64,000 nucleotides of DNA from Salmonella enterica subsp. arizonae. GTDB taxonomy: Bacteria > Pseudomonadota > Gammaproteobacteria > Enterobacterales > Enterobacteriaceae. The stretch spans positions 470,231-534,230 of the forward strand of contig NZ_VXJW01000002.1 of the NCBI RefSeq assembly GCF_008692845.1, written 5' to 3'. A program made the translations under genes and the position numbers. Under the pieces are notes generated by a model. The model did no database searches and was not told where the DNA came from. It saw only the letters and a program-made list of their open reading frames with translations. Positions 21,631 to 32,337 of this stretch are shown piece after piece (the stretch's first letter is position 1; each line of letters opens with the position of its first letter).

Positions 21631-21984
21631 AGCACCATCCTTTTGTCAGAGTACACCCTATACATTGCCCCTTTGAGGAATATCCCAGGGACTTTATATA
21701 AGTCTGGCTGCTACTGGCAAAAATACCACCCGACAATAAAAGTATTACTTACCTTTCTCAATGTATATTTTATTGATTGACAAACCGTAGGCTCATGTGC
21801 AATTCGATTATTCATAGCCGTACCAGCATGATAGAGAAGAACAACGCACAGCATTACACTGTTATTACCATAGCCGCTTCGTTTTTATTTTCTTCTGTTT
21901 AATACAGAGCAAAATAAAAACGAAGCGGCTATGGTTATTTCATAAAAGTAACGTTATAACAACCATGTTTTTTTTTAATTACGA
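21631..21984. other. Site where E. coli carries phoA; no gene
   Basis: The 354-bp gap between iraP and psiF is A/T-rich and has no protein-coding signal. It contains the psiF promoter area (TATACATTG and TTTATATAAG elements near 21660-21705) and a large perfect inverted repeat. E. coli has the alkaline phosphatase gene phoA at this position. Confidence 0.7.
21868..21936. repeat. 25-bp perfect inverted repeat with 19-nt loop
   Basis: The left arm at 21868-21892 begins ACCATAGCCGCTTCG. The right arm at 21912-21936 is its exact reverse complement and ends CGAAGCGGCTATGGT. The inner arm ends are A/T-rich (TTTTTATTTT / AAAATAAAAA). Transcribed in either direction it would form a stable hairpin with a T-rich 3' side, so it could act as a bidirectional terminator for iraP. 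Its length is unusual, and it lies at the phoA-loss site. Confidence 0.9.
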
Positions 21985-22245
21985 TTAGTGCCGGGGATGT
22001 CTCAGCAACTTTTTTACATACTGGCGCAGCAATTCCGTATCGTGATCAGGAACGCTGGCATCCGGCTTTACGCCTTCAAGCGCCCCCTCTACCTGACGTA
22101 TCAACATCTGTTGCTCGCTTTGCGCCATATTACGTAACATTGCTGTAACGATAATCTCTAACGCTTCTACCTGAGCAACCAATTCTTTCGACTCTTCTTC
22201 TTTTTGGGCTAGCTTAAGCAACAACTCTGCTATGAGATTTTTCAT
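21985..22245 (-). CDS. iraP: Anti-adaptor protein IraP
   Basis: An 86-residue, largely alpha-helical/coiled-coil protein ([22 protein letters not shown] start). It binds the adaptor RssB and so protects sigma-S (RpoS) from ClpXP proteolysis. The start is chosen 2 codons inside the open frame, at the family Met preceded by an AAGGAAAT site. In Salmonella iraP is activated by PhoP-PhoQ in low Mg. A GGTTTA element lies about 160 bp upstream, but I could not show a correctly spaced PhoP box. Two substitutions (SEQQ for NEQE) separate it from the Typhimurium form I recall. Confidence 0.93.
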   Translation of the reverse strand: MKNLIAELLLKLAQKEEESKELVAQVEALEIIVTAMLRNMAQSEQQMLIRQVEGALEGVKPDASVPDHDTELLRQYVKKLLRHPRH

Positions 22246-22541
22246 GACCATATTTCCTTATTAGTTCCAGGGTGACGTTATCACTATGAAGAACCACTGC
22301 CTAGAGGCTGAAAGTACTATTTTTATGATACAGGAAGAAATTTACACAAATAATTGTCACCATCGCCGCAGCGAAACGTTTCTCAAGCCGTAAACGAGAC
22401 GATAATAAACCATCAAAAACAAATAATCACGCTATCTCATAATTTAAAGTTATACTATCTATAGAAAAATTTCACTGCTGAAGAATATATCTTTTAATTT
22501 AAACCATATCGTAACGGCTGGAGCACCGTTACGATACAAAT
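22246..22541. promoter_or_regulatory. iraP upstream region
   Basis: A 296-bp A/T-rich gap upstream of iraP and downstream of the MFS gene. It contains GATGGTTTATTATCG on the minus strand (about 22402-22416), which resembles one PhoP half-site; the second half-site is poor. The palindrome CGTAACGGCTGGAGCACCGTTACG at 22508-22531 is the likely terminator of the MFS gene. Confidence 0.45.
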
Positions 22542-23753
<1,212 letters not shown>

Positions 23754-23921
23754 AAGACTCGTAACGATAAGTAGCTGAAAATACGCGCTAGCTTAGCAAG
23801 CTATCTTTTTTCTGGTGGTTCCAGAGGTGCGGTATGTCACATTTTGCTATTTTGTCTTCCTGTTCATCATTTTTGTGAAATATCTCATATTATATAGGCG
23901 CATAGTCCAGACGTTTATACT

Positions 23922-24605
23922 TTAACGACACACGCCGTAGCCACGCATCCCAAGATGAAAATGGTTAGCATGAGCAGCGTTATAGTCAGGTCCGAGCCCA
24001 TTACCATAATAATGGCAACTGGCGTTTAACATAGCGCGCAGCCAGGGCCCCGTCTCTTCACGCTTCCAGCCTCGCAGGACGGTGATTTTCCGGCCATCCG
24101 ACAGTTGAAATCCGCTGACATCCAGCGCTTCTGCGCCTGCATGTTCGCTACGGCGCGCATCCGAACGGTGATAAATATTACGGCAGGCATAGCTGCCCAG
24201 ATGTTCGATCCGGATCAGGCGGCGCTTCATCCAGGTTTCTGTTAAGGATTTTGCCTGCTGTTCGACAAACAGCGCGGAACTCAGCGCCAATGGGCAGGAG
24301 GCTAAAAAACTACTGCTCAATTTTACCTGACCAAAATCTCTGACGCGCACTACATGGGTTAAGGGACATTCGCCAGCGCTATCCGCCACAGGTTGTGATG
24401 AAATTAATCCCTGTTGATTGGCCGCCGTCAAAAGTTGCCGGCACTGCGGCGGCGTAAGGCGCTGTAGTTTGAATGTAGTGATCCAGCCTGGCGGATCGGA
24501 AAGTTGTAGCGGAGAAAAAGGATTATAATAAGAAGGAAGGCAACAATATCCCAGCCCGCCAATGCCGCCCAACAGCACAATAATCAGAAACCCCTTACCT
24601 TTCAC
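23922..24605 (-). CDS. Extensin-like C-terminal domain protein
   Basis: A 227-residue protein with an N-terminal membrane anchor (KGFLIIVLLGGIGGLGYCCL) and an extensin-like C-terminal domain. The domain shows conserved Cys pairs (TPPQC, GECPL, YACRN, CHYYG), the ALDVSGF strand and the terminal HANHFHLGMRGYGVC motif with probable metal-binding His. Related domains resemble D-Ala-D-Ala metallopeptidases, so a periplasmic cell-wall role is likely, but no activity is established. It is divergent from ddlA, another D-Ala-D-Ala gene, with about 107 bp between the starts. Confidence 0.8.
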   Translation of the reverse strand: MKGKGFLIIVLLGGIGGLGYCCLPSYYNPFSPLQLSDPPGWITTFKLQRLTPPQCRQLLTAANQQGLISSQPVADSAGECPLTHVVRVRDFGQVKLSSSFLASCPLALSSALFVEQQAKSLTETWMKRRLIRIEHLGSYACRNIYHRSDARRSEHAGAEALDVSGFQLSDGRKITVLRGWKREETGPWLRAMLNASCHYYGNGLGPDYNAAHANHFHLGMRGYGVCR

Positions 24606-24712
24606 GCGGCCTCCGTTCTCACATCCCTTAAAGATTATGGCAGAAGCCCGCGAAACCCGCGTTTTGTCGTGGTAATGTATACGCTTTGCATTCGATGGAA
24701 TGGGTTTTTAAG

Positions 24713-25807
24713 ATGGCGAAATTGCGGGTAGGAATAGTATTTGGCGGCAAATCGGCGGAACATGAAGTGTCTTTGCAATCAGCGAAAAATATCGTTGATG
24801 CGATCGATAAAACCCGCTTCGACGTCGTGCTGTTAGGGATAGATAAGGCGGGGCAATGGCATGTTAACGATGCGGAAAATTATTTGCAGAATGCAGACGA
24901 TCCGGCACATATCGCGCTACGTCCTTCGGCAATCAGTCTGGCACAGGTGCCTGGCAAACACGAACAGCAATTGATTAACGCCCAGAACGGGCAGCCGCTA
25001 CCGACGATAGATGTAATTTTTCCTATCGTCCACGGTACGCTGGGTGAAGACGGCTCATTGCAAGGGATGCTGCGCGTCGCAAACTTACCGTTTGTCGGTT
25101 CAGACGTTTTGAGCTCTGCGGCCTGCATGGATAAAGACGTTGCCAAACGGCTGCTGCGCGATGCAGGACTAAATATCGCCCCGTTTATTACTCTCACCCG
25201 AGCGAACCGCCACGCGTTTAGCTTTGCCGAGATGGAATCCCGCCTGGGACTGCCGCTGTTTGTTAAGCCCGCCAATCAGGGCTCTTCGGTCGGCGTAAGT
25301 AAAGTCGCTAACGAAGCGCAATACCTGCAGGCGGTCGCGCTGGCCTTTGAATTCGATCATAAAGTAGTCGTGGAACAAGGGATCAAAGGGCGCGAGATCG
25401 AATGCGCCGTATTAGGTAACGATAGCCCGCAGGCCAGTACCTGCGGCGAAATCGTACTGAATAGCGAATTTTACGCCTACGATACCAAGTATATTGATGA
25501 TAATGGCGCACAAGTTGTCGTGCCTGCGCAGATCCCTTCCGGGGTGAATGACAAGATCCGCGCAATCGCGATTCAGGCCTATCAGACGCTGGGTTGCGCG
25601 GGCATGGCTCGTGTCGATGTCTTTTTAACGCCAGAGAATGAGGTAGTGATTAACGAGATTAATACGCTGCCAGGTTTTACCAATATCAGTATGTATCCAA
25701 AACTCTGGCAGGCGAGTGGCCTGGGCTATACCGATTTGATCAGCCGCCTGATTGAGCTGGCGCTGGAACGCCATGCGGCGGATAACGCCTTAAAAACCAC
25801 GATGTAA
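24713..25807 (+). CDS. ddlA: D-alanine--D-alanine ligase A
   Basis: A 364-residue ATP-grasp ligase that joins two D-Ala for peptidoglycan precursors. Visible motifs are [13 protein letters not shown] (residues 12-24), [24 protein letters not shown] (phosphate-binding loop), DTKY (omega loop) and [12 protein letters not shown] (Mg and D-Ala binding). The start [12 protein letters not shown] is chosen for family length; upstream in-frame Met codons would add 9 residues. It is followed by a hairpin terminator that overlaps the end of convergent yaiZ. Confidence 0.96.
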   Translation: MAKLRVGIVFGGKSAEHEVSLQSAKNIVDAIDKTRFDVVLLGIDKAGQWHVNDAENYLQNADDPAHIALRPSAISLAQVPGKHEQQLINAQNGQPLPTIDVIFPIVHGTLGEDGSLQGMLRVANLPFVGSDVLSSAACMDKDVAKRLLRDAGLNIAPFITLTRANRHAFSFAEMESRLGLPLFVKPANQGSSVGVSKVANEAQYLQAVALAFEFDHKVVVEQGIKGREIECAVLGNDSPQASTCGEIVLNSEFYAYDTKYIDDNGAQVVVPAQIPSGVNDKIRAIAIQAYQTLGCAGMARVDVFLTPENEVVINEINTLPGFTNISMYPKLWQASGLGYTDLISRLIELALERHAADNALKTTM

Positions 25808-25813
25808 TAACGC

Positions 25814-25847
25814 ACGCCCGGTAGCGCTACGTTTATCGGGCGTCTTT
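25814..25847 (+). terminator. Terminator of ddlA
   Basis: CGCCCG / CGGGCG stem with an intervening GTAGCGCTAC palindromic loop, followed by TCTTTT, just after the ddlA stop. Its 3' arm overlaps the last codons of yaiZ on the other strand. Confidence 0.7.
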
Positions 25848-26048
25848 TGCCTTATCATCTTCGCGCCGACGAATGATAAGCCCCGCCAGCCAGAAGCTGA
25901 TAATCCATGTTATCAGCCCAACGCCATAGGTTTGCCATCCTTTCGCCTCAAACCCCAGCAATCCCACTACGCCGTTCAAAATAAAGATAAGGCCAATAGC
26001 AAAGGCATAGTAGTGCCAGTCACGACGAATTTTTACAGGCAAACGCAT
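25833..26048 (-). CDS. yaiZ: Inner-membrane protein YaiZ (DUF2754)
   Basis: A 71-residue protein with two predicted transmembrane helices (YYAFAIGLIFILNGVVGLLGF and a second around residues 40-60), ending in a charged tail. Function unknown. Close to E. coli YaiZ in sequence and position (convergent with ddlA, divergent from yaiY). Confidence 0.88.
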   Translation of the reverse strand: MRLPVKIRRDWHYYAFAIGLIFILNGVVGLLGFEAKGWQTYGVGLITWIISFWLAGLIIRRREDDKAKDAR

Positions 26049-26316
26049 AACGACTCCGACATGTTAACAATAACAAAAACATATTTTTACATACTTCTTG
26101 CGGGCGAGTCTGTGGGGGATACGGAATTTCTTAAAATGTTAATTTATTTTTATTAAAGTTGCAGTTTTGTGACAAATAACAAAAATTTACGCGGTGTATA
26201 CATTCCAGATGTGAAATTACCATGATTCTGATATTGACAAACGCAATGACCTGTCAGACTTCACAGTAAGCCGATGGCATAACGCCAGATCGTAGCCGAT
26301 CATCCTGGAGGTCTTT
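26049..26316. promoter_or_regulatory. Divergent promoter region yaiZ/yaiY
   Basis: A 268-bp A/T-rich gap between divergent genes. It contains TGACAAATAAC...TATACA-type elements around 26170-26205 and a good TGGAGG ribosome binding site for yaiY. In E. coli yaiY is Fnr/CRP-affected; TTGACAAACGCAATGA at 26235 looks like a half-matched FNR or -35 element, unproven. Confidence 0.4.
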
Positions 26317-26625
26317 ATGGCTGATTTCACTCTCTCAAAATCGCTGTTCAGCGGGAAACATCGAGAAACCTCCTCTGCGCCAGGAAATATTGCTTACGCC
26401 GTATTTGTACTGTTTTGCTTCTGGGCCGGGGCGCAGCTTTTAAACCTGCTGGTTCATGCGCCGGGCATCTATGAGCATTTGATGCAGGTACAGGATACAG
26501 GTCGACCACGGGTAGAGATTGGGCTGGGCGTCGGGACGATTTTTGGCCTGGTGCCCTTCCTCACGGGCTGCCTCATTTTTGCCGTTATCGCCGCGTTTTT
26601 GCGCTGGCGTCACCGTCACCAGTAA
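26317..26625 (+). CDS. yaiY: Inner-membrane protein YaiY (DUF2755)
   Basis: A 102-residue protein with two hydrophobic helices ([20 protein letters not shown] and [20 protein letters not shown]). Function unknown; conserved in enterobacteria at this locus. Preceded by TGGAGG seven bases before the ATG. Convergent with yaiW. Confidence 0.88.
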   Translation: MADFTLSKSLFSGKHRETSSAPGNIAYAVFVLFCFWAGAQLLNLLVHAPGIYEHLMQVQDTGRPRVEIGLGVGTIFGLVPFLTGCLIFAVIAAFLRWRHRHQ

Positions 26626-26662
26626 ACCTTAGCGCGCTGGCGAAAATATCCCAGCGCAAAAT

Positions 26663-27757
26663 TTATCGCCCCATACACCGCACCCGCCGTTCATCAACTC
26701 GCTTAGCAAACCAGGCGGTCGTCAGCTTGCGCGTGATCTTCGGGCTTTCCAGTTGAATACCGGGCAACATTTCCCGCGCAAGTGTCCTGCCCGTTTTGGC
26801 CTCGGCCAGTTTATAGACGTTCTTGTAGAGCGCCGTTTTTTCAAACGCCAGGCTATCGCCCTTCTCCAGTTGACTGCGAATTTCACGCTCACTCATTCCC
26901 AACTGATCTGCCAGTTTACGAGCCGCTAATTCTGTTTTGCCTGGCTCCTTGCTGTTATAACGAATCAGATCGCCATCCAGCGCCAGTTTTACGCCGCTGG
27001 CTTTACTGACGGCATTCTGGAACGCGGCATTACGGCTGGCATACCACCCTGCGTTGAAGTCGGCGAAGCGGAAAACAGGCGCGCTGTAGTTCGCCGGGTA
27101 ATTCAGCAAATGGTATGTCCCAAACCACAGTCCGCCACGACGCGTAAAGACCTCCTGACGTACCGTGCCCGCCATCTTCCAGGGATAGCCTTTAGCATGC
27201 TGTTCGGCAAAGGCGATACTGACCTGCATAGGGCCGCCAGTATGCACCGGGTTATATGAGCCAAATAGCGTCTGCCCCATAGGGACCATATTGATAAAAT
27301 CGTCAAAAATAGCGCTAAGTTGTTTTTCGGTTCTTACCGTGTCCAGACGTTCGCTATAGCTTTTTCCGTTGGGGGAGTTAATTTTCAGCGTGGTATGCAC
27401 CAGAAACAGCGGAATGTGCAGCCGTTCAGCACGGCGATCAATCTCCTGCCAGGCTATTTTACTTAGCCCCGGCACGACAGGATCCGCCTGATAACCGGAC
27501 TCCTGCTGTGCGACAGCCAGCACCGAACAGATATTTTCCACCGTCGGCGCCAGACCCTGGCTCTTGAACGTTATCGCGATATCTTTTGCCCAAGCCTCTC
27601 TGTCTTTGACGCTGGCCGGCATTTTCTGGCGTACAACGTTTGCAACGTCGACAGGCTTCTCGCCCTTGTTGACAGACTTCCCGGATTGACTACTACAGCC
27701 AGCCAGCATTGCGACAGCCAGAAAAGGCAGAAAATAAAGACGGGACACCGTCGACAT
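26663..27757 (-). CDS. yaiW: Outer-membrane lipoprotein YaiW (DUF1615)
   Basis: A 364-residue lipoprotein with a signal peptide and lipobox LAGC (Cys near residue 21, followed by SSQSGK, which favours outer-membrane sorting). The DUF1615 domain covers the rest. In E. coli and Sinorhizobium contexts YaiW works with the SbmA/BacA transporter in uptake of proline-rich peptides. Here it lies 14 bp downstream of sbmA on the same strand, so the two are one operon. Confidence 0.9.
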   Translation of the reverse strand: MSTVSRLYFLPFLAVAMLAGCSSQSGKSVNKGEKPVDVANVVRQKMPASVKDREAWAKDIAITFKSQGLAPTVENICSVLAVAQQESGYQADPVVPGLSKIAWQEIDRRAERLHIPLFLVHTTLKINSPNGKSYSERLDTVRTEKQLSAIFDDFINMVPMGQTLFGSYNPVHTGGPMQVSIAFAEQHAKGYPWKMAGTVRQEVFTRRGGLWFGTYHLLNYPANYSAPVFRFADFNAGWYASRNAAFQNAVSKASGVKLALDGDLIRYNSKEPGKTELAARKLADQLGMSEREIRSQLEKGDSLAFEKTALYKNVYKLAEAKTGRTLAREMLPGIQLESPKITRKLTTAWFAKRVDERRVRCMGR

Positions 27758-27771
27758 AACGTTTCCTTCTG

Positions 27772-28992
27772 TTAGCTAAAAGAGTGAGTCACTTCCTGAA
27801 CTGGCTGACCATCCAGTTGGCGTTCAAAACTACGCAAACGCTTATAGATAGACATCAGTTCCACCAGCGTCGTCCAGGAGTTAATCAGATACTGGAACGA
27901 ACCCCGTACCTGGCCAAACACATTGGTGATTTGCGTCATCAGACCCAACGTAATCGTACCGGCGACAATGGAAGGAAACAGCAGGAGCAGACCGAAAACG
28001 TTATCAACCTGCAAATAGAGAATGCGCGCAATGTTGAAATACATATAGTGAAAGTAGAGACGGAAGTAGTTATGGCGCACCGCGCTAAATAGTTCACGGA
28101 CGGTCGGCGGCGTGGCGCGACTGGTGTCATCTTCGCCGTAGACCAGCTCCTTACGATAAGCCGCTTCTACTCGCTGGTTTTTAAATTCCAGCCCCGGCAA
28201 TTTGATCCCGACGACCGCCAGCAGACCCGTTCCCATCAATGACCAGACTATGGCGGCAATGACCAGGCCGTAAGGAATATGTCCCACGACGGGTAAATCC
28301 GGCACGTGCGCTGACAGGGTAACTAACACCGGCAGAAAGGCGATAAGCGTCATAATGGCATTGATAAAACTCACGCCCATGTTCTCCAGAGTAGAGGCAA
28401 AACGCATGGTATCTTCCTGCACACGCTGAGCGGCCCCTTCGATATGACGCAGATACTGCCAGTGCGCCATATAATGCTCATTCATTGCGGTACGCCAGCG
28501 AAATACATAGTGGCTGACAAAGAAATTGTTCAATACGCCGACCACTACTGCGATAAGCGCAATACCGAGAAAAACCCCCACCTCATGATAGAATTGACCA
28601 ATCGTCACCTTGTGCGGCGAGCTGAGCGCCGTTTGAATCAAATCATAGAACGGCGCGTACCAGGCGTTAACCGCGACGCCAACCTCCACCAAAAACCAGG
28701 TGACAAAAATAATAAGCGAGGTGCCAAGTATCGACCAGTATTGCCAGCGGTGCGGGCTATAGATGAACCAGAACGTCGCAAATAAACCAATGCAAATCAG
28801 GTAATAAGCATAAAAAATCAGATAATCCAGCGACCAGAATCGCGCTGCGCTGATGGGCACCTTATCGGATGCGCCCACAAGCCTCGCAACCCAATCACCG
28901 CCTCCAGCCTGCCAGAAAATGACGGCGACCAGCGCCCAAACAAACGCCGAAATGAAAAACGGCCCTGGCTTTGGGAAAAAAGATTTAAACAT
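27772..28992 (-). CDS. sbmA: Peptide antibiotic transporter SbmA
   Basis: A 406-residue inner-membrane protein of the SbmA/BacA family, a proton-driven importer of microcin B17/J25, bleomycin and proline-rich antimicrobial peptides. About 8 hydrophobic segments resemble an ABC exporter membrane domain without an ATPase. Conserved blocks such as [16 protein letters not shown] (glutamate-rich coupling region) and [17 protein letters not shown] are intact. The start at the second Met of the open frame is chosen to match E. coli. Operon with yaiW. Confidence 0.95.
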   Translation of the reverse strand: MFKSFFPKPGPFFISAFVWALVAVIFWQAGGGDWVARLVGASDKVPISAARFWSLDYLIFYAYYLICIGLFATFWFIYSPHRWQYWSILGTSLIIFVTWFLVEVGVAVNAWYAPFYDLIQTALSSPHKVTIGQFYHEVGVFLGIALIAVVVGVLNNFFVSHYVFRWRTAMNEHYMAHWQYLRHIEGAAQRVQEDTMRFASTLENMGVSFINAIMTLIAFLPVLVTLSAHVPDLPVVGHIPYGLVIAAIVWSLMGTGLLAVVGIKLPGLEFKNQRVEAAYRKELVYGEDDTSRATPPTVRELFSAVRHNYFRLYFHYMYFNIARILYLQVDNVFGLLLLFPSIVAGTITLGLMTQITNVFGQVRGSFQYLINSWTTLVELMSIYKRLRSFERQLDGQPVQEVTHSFS

Positions 28993-29338
28993 CATGCTCT
29001 CCTGCTAACTTCTTATCTTTATTACGACTGCTGTGACGACGGCAATATCAAGCCATGCCCAGGCAAAAGAAAGGGCTAAATCAGGCATTGTGACCTACGC
29101 TGTGACGCTTAGTTCGCACTTCTGCCCAACAGAATTGTTTCGACGAGTTTCCAACCAGACACACAGGCTGACGCTATCAGATTACCACAAGCGCTATATC
29201 ACAAAAGTAAACATTCTCCATCACGAAAACCCGCCGTTACGTTTTCTCACCCATTTTTTTCTCTTTAACACTTTGCAATGTGCTGCCGGGTAGTATAAAT
29301 ACGCATAACCTCTGTTACTTCATTTATGGACATCACCG
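28993..29338. promoter_or_regulatory. Divergent promoter region sbmA/ampH
   Basis: A 346-bp gap between divergent sbmA and ampH. It contains TTTGCAATG...TAGTATAAAT near 29271-29300, a fair -35/-10 arrangement for ampH. E. coli sbmA-yaiW is sigma-E dependent, but I could not define the sigma-E hexamers here by eye. No gene seen. Confidence 0.45.
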
Positions 29339-30496
29339 TTGAAACGTAGTCTGCTTTTTACTGCCACGCTTTTTGCAACATCAGTTACTTCTGTCCAGGC
29401 GGCCCAGCCGATTGCCGATCCGGTTTTTGCCTCTGATATTGTTGATCGTTACGCCGAGCATATCTTTTATGGTAGCGGCGCCACGGGTATGGCGCTGGTG
29501 GTGATCGACGGCAACCAACGCGTGTTTCGTAGTTTCGGTGAAACCAGACCGGGCAATAATGTTCGTCCACAGCTTGATTCGGTCATTCGTATCGCGTCGC
29601 TCACCAAGCTAATGACCAGTGAAATGTTGGTGAAATTGCTCGATCAGGGAACGGTAAAATTAAACGATCCCCTCAGCAAATATGCTCCTCCCGGCGCGCG
29701 TGTCCCGACGTATAAAGGTACGCCGATTACGCTGGTCAATTTAGCTACCCATACCAGCGCGCTCCCTCGAGAACAGCCCGGCGGGGCGGCGCATCGTCCG
29801 GTATTTGTCTGGCCAACCCGCGAACAGCGCTGGAACTGGATCTCCACTGCAACCTTAAAAGTGTCACCCGGCTCGCAGGCGGCCTATTCCAATCTGGCGT
29901 TCGACCTGTTAGCCGACGCGCTGGCGAACGCATCCGGCAAACCTTATACGCAACTGTTTGAAGAGAAGATTACCCGCCCGCTGGGAATGAAAGACACTAC
30001 ATTTACCCCGTCTCCCGATCAGTGTAAGCGCCTGATGGTAGCAGAGAAAGGCGCAAGCCCCTGTAATAATACACTGGCAGCCATCGGCAGCGGCGGAGTC
30101 TATTCTACGCCGGGAGATATGATGCGCTGGATGCAACAGTATCTGTCGTCAGATTTTTATCACCGTAGCCATCAGGCCGATCGTATGCAAACGTTGATTT
30201 TTCAGCGCACGCAGCTAAAAAAAATGATCGGGATGGACGTACCGGGTAAAGCCGATGCGCTCGGTCTGGGCTGGGTCTATATGGCGCCAAAAGACGGACG
30301 TCCGGGCATTATCCAGAAAACGGGAGGTGGCGGCGGTTTTATTACCTATATGGCGATGATCCCACAATATAATATTGGCGCTTTTGTGGTCGTAACCCGT
30401 TCCCCCCTCACTCGATTTACCAATATGAGCGACGGTATTAACGATTTGGTTACTGAGTTAAGCAGTAATAAACCGATTGTTATTCCTGCATCCTGA
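29339..30496 (+). CDS. ampH: D-alanyl-D-alanine carboxypeptidase/endopeptidase AmpH
   Basis: A 385-residue class C penicillin-binding protein in the periplasm, acting as DD-carboxypeptidase/endopeptidase in peptidoglycan remodelling and recycling. The start is TTG, as judged by exact alignment with E. coli AmpH. The signal peptide ends VQAA. Active-site motifs SLTK (Ser nucleophile, near residue 88), YSN in AAYSNLAFD, and QKTGGGGGF are intact. It is divergent from sbmA and convergent with the iprA remnant. Confidence 0.94.
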   Translation: MKRSLLFTATLFATSVTSVQAAQPIADPVFASDIVDRYAEHIFYGSGATGMALVVIDGNQRVFRSFGETRPGNNVRPQLDSVIRIASLTKLMTSEMLVKLLDQGTVKLNDPLSKYAPPGARVPTYKGTPITLVNLATHTSALPREQPGGAAHRPVFVWPTREQRWNWISTATLKVSPGSQAAYSNLAFDLLADALANASGKPYTQLFEEKITRPLGMKDTTFTPSPDQCKRLMVAEKGASPCNNTLAAIGSGGVYSTPGDMMRWMQQYLSSDFYHRSHQADRMQTLIFQRTQLKKMIGMDVPGKADALGLGWVYMAPKDGRPGIIQKTGGGGGFITYMAMIPQYNIGAFVVVTRSPLTRFTNMSDGINDLVTELSSNKPIVIPAS

Positions 30497-30498
30497 GT

Positions 30499-30534
30499 TG
30501 TCGCGCCTCACCGCATATCAGATGAGGCGCGACA
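30499..30534. terminator. Bidirectional terminator ampH/iprA
   Basis: A perfect 12-bp stem TGTCGCGCCTCA / TGAGGCGCGACA with a 12-nt loop and a following TTTTGTTAATA lies 2 bases after the ampH stop. Confidence 0.85.
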
Positions 30535-30539
30535 TTTTG

Positions 30540-31100
30540 TTAATATTCGGAGAGCAAACGATTAATACCGATCAGTTTGCCTTTCTTCATTTCAATATAA
30601 TTACCCTTACGCAGGGCTGCGAGTACTTCTGCCACCACCGATCGTGATACGCGCGTTCGGTGATGAATATAATTCACGTCACCAATACGTGCGCGAAAAT
30701 CTTCATCCCATTCAATCATTGTTATTAACGTCGCCCGCATCAGGTCGTAAGAATTATTGACAATGAGCTGCTTGTCACGAAATGGCGGTACCTGACTTTT
30801 CCATGCTAACCAGTAGAAGGCTTCACGCTATAGTAGGTTCTGCTCAATGGTGGCGAGAGTTTGTGATGACGAAAGGCGATAACCGATGCAACCGCTTTCC
30901 GTAATTGATTTATATTGTGCCGCTTTTTTCGCCACACCATCGGGTAAGCCGAAAATAAAGGGGGTCTGCACAATACCAATAACAACCTTTTTACCCTAAA
31001 TTAACGAAACAATACCCTCTAAAATAACAAATGTATAGGTATTACTTTCATCAGGCGAGCGGATACCTTCCTGAAAATACATTACAACTTCAAATATTAA
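30540..31100 (-). pseudogene. iprA: IprA (YaiV) regulator, two nonsense codons and lost 5' end
   Basis: On the minus strand, a frame from about 31094 to 30540 reads FEVVMYFQEGIRSPDESN, then TFVILEGIVSLI, a TAG, GKKVVIGIVQTPFIFGL and later LATIEQNLL, a second TAG in place of Trp, and REAFYWLAWKSQV up to the intact C-terminus EVLAALRKGNY. This is IprA (CRP/FNR-like fold, 207 aa), an inhibitor of hydrogen peroxide resistance. No match to the first 24 residues or a start codon is found upstream. The last 66 residues (30540-30740) remain open but hold only the helix-turn-helix region. Confidence 0.88.
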
Positions 31101-31236
31101 TTTTCAGTATATAAAACAGTGCTATTTTCTCCCGGCGCTGGCGTCGCGCCCGCTGAGTTAAGGACCGTTTTCGTAAAACATCTGCCTGTAGATTCAGGTA
31201 TACTAGGCCTTCGATTCCACAAACATCAGGCAGACC
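31101..31236. promoter_or_regulatory. hemB promoter region
   Basis: A 136-bp gap between the iprA remnant and hemB. TTCAGGTATACTAGGCC (31195-31211) supplies a TATACT -10 for hemB; a possible -35 lies about 17 bases upstream (TTTCGT). Confidence 0.5.
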
Positions 31237-32211
31237 ATGACAGACCTTATCCATCGCCCTCGCCGCCTGCGCAAATCCGCTGCGTTGCGCGCCATGTTTG
31301 AAGAGACAACACTCAGCCTGAATGACCTGGTGTTGCCGATCTTTGTTGAAGAAGAACTCGACGATTACAAAGCTATTGATGCCATGCCCGGCGTGATGCG
31401 CATCCCGGAAAAGCAGCTAGCGCGAGAGATTGAGCGTATCGCTAATGCTGGTATTCGTTCCGTTATGACCTTCGGCATTTCTCACCATACTGATGACACC
31501 GGCAGCGATGCCTGGAAAGAAGACGGTCTGGTGGCAAGAATGTCCCGCATCTGTAAGCAAACCGTACCGGAAATGATAGTCATGTCCGATACCTGCTTCT
31601 GCGAATACACCTCGCACGGACACTGTGGCGTGTTGTGCGAACACGGTGTGGATAACGATGCGACACTGGCTAACCTCGGCAAGCAGGCCGTTGTCGCGGC
31701 GGCGGCTGGGGCCGATTTTATTGCGCCCTCTGCGGCAATGGATGGACAAGTCCAGGCCATCCGCCAGGCGCTGGACGCCGCCGGTTTTACCGACACGGCA
31801 ATAATGTCCTACTCAACCAAGTTCGCCTCTTCTTTCTACGGTCCCTTCCGTGAAGCAGCAGGTACCGCGTTAAAAGGCGATCGCAAAACGTATCAAATGA
31901 ACCCGATGAACCGCCGTGAAGCGATTCGCGAATCCCTGCTCGACGAAGCCCAGGGCGCGGATTGCTTAATGGTGAAACCGGCCGGCGCATATCTGGACGT
32001 GCTGCGTGAAATCCGCGAGCGCACAGAGTTGCCGCTTGGCGCTTACCAGGTGAGCGGCGAATATGCCATGATTAAATTTGCTGCTATGGCTGGCGCCATT
32101 GATGAAGAAAAAGTCGTGCTGGAAAGTCTGGGCTCGATTAAACGCGCTGGCGCCGATTTGATCTTCAGTTACTTCGCGCTGGATCTGGCGGAGAAAAACA
32201 TTCTGCGTTAA
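31237..32211 (+). CDS. hemB: Delta-aminolevulinic acid dehydratase (porphobilinogen synthase)
   Basis: A 324-residue enzyme that condenses two 5-aminolevulinate molecules into porphobilinogen, the second step of heme synthesis in this lineage. The zinc cysteine cluster [14 protein letters not shown] (about 118-131), the first Schiff-base Lys region [16 protein letters not shown] and the second, catalytic [11 protein letters not shown] (Lys near 247) are intact. Length equals E. coli HemB. Confidence 0.97.
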   Translation: MTDLIHRPRRLRKSAALRAMFEETTLSLNDLVLPIFVEEELDDYKAIDAMPGVMRIPEKQLAREIERIANAGIRSVMTFGISHHTDDTGSDAWKEDGLVARMSRICKQTVPEMIVMSDTCFCEYTSHGHCGVLCEHGVDNDATLANLGKQAVVAAAAGADFIAPSAAMDGQVQAIRQALDAAGFTDTAIMSYSTKFASSFYGPFREAAGTALKGDRKTYQMNPMNRREAIRESLLDEAQGADCLMVKPAGAYLDVLREIRERTELPLGAYQVSGEYAMIKFAAMAGAIDEEKVVLESLGSIKRAGADLIFSYFALDLAEKNILR

Positions 32212-32289
32212 TTCTGTCACAGGGCGGCGCTCTGCCGCTCTTTCTCGACTTTACAGTATGTATCTCCCCCAATATTCAGTCGTTGGCGC

Positions 32290-32336
32290 TGACCTGTTGC
32301 CGGGTAGCGCCGCTAATACGGCTTATCCGGCATACG
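32290..32336. repeat. REP-like element at prpE 3' end
   Basis: GCCGGGTAGCGCCGCTAATACGGCTTATCCGGCATACGG-type REP arms lie immediately beyond the prpE stop, between convergent hemB and prpE. Confidence 0.75.
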
Positions 32337-32337
32337 G

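Noticed and set aside
29033..29293. An 86-codon plus-strand open frame upstream of ampH
   Set aside because: It overlaps the divergent sbmA/ampH promoter region, has no RBS, ends before ampH in another frame and has no recognisable features.
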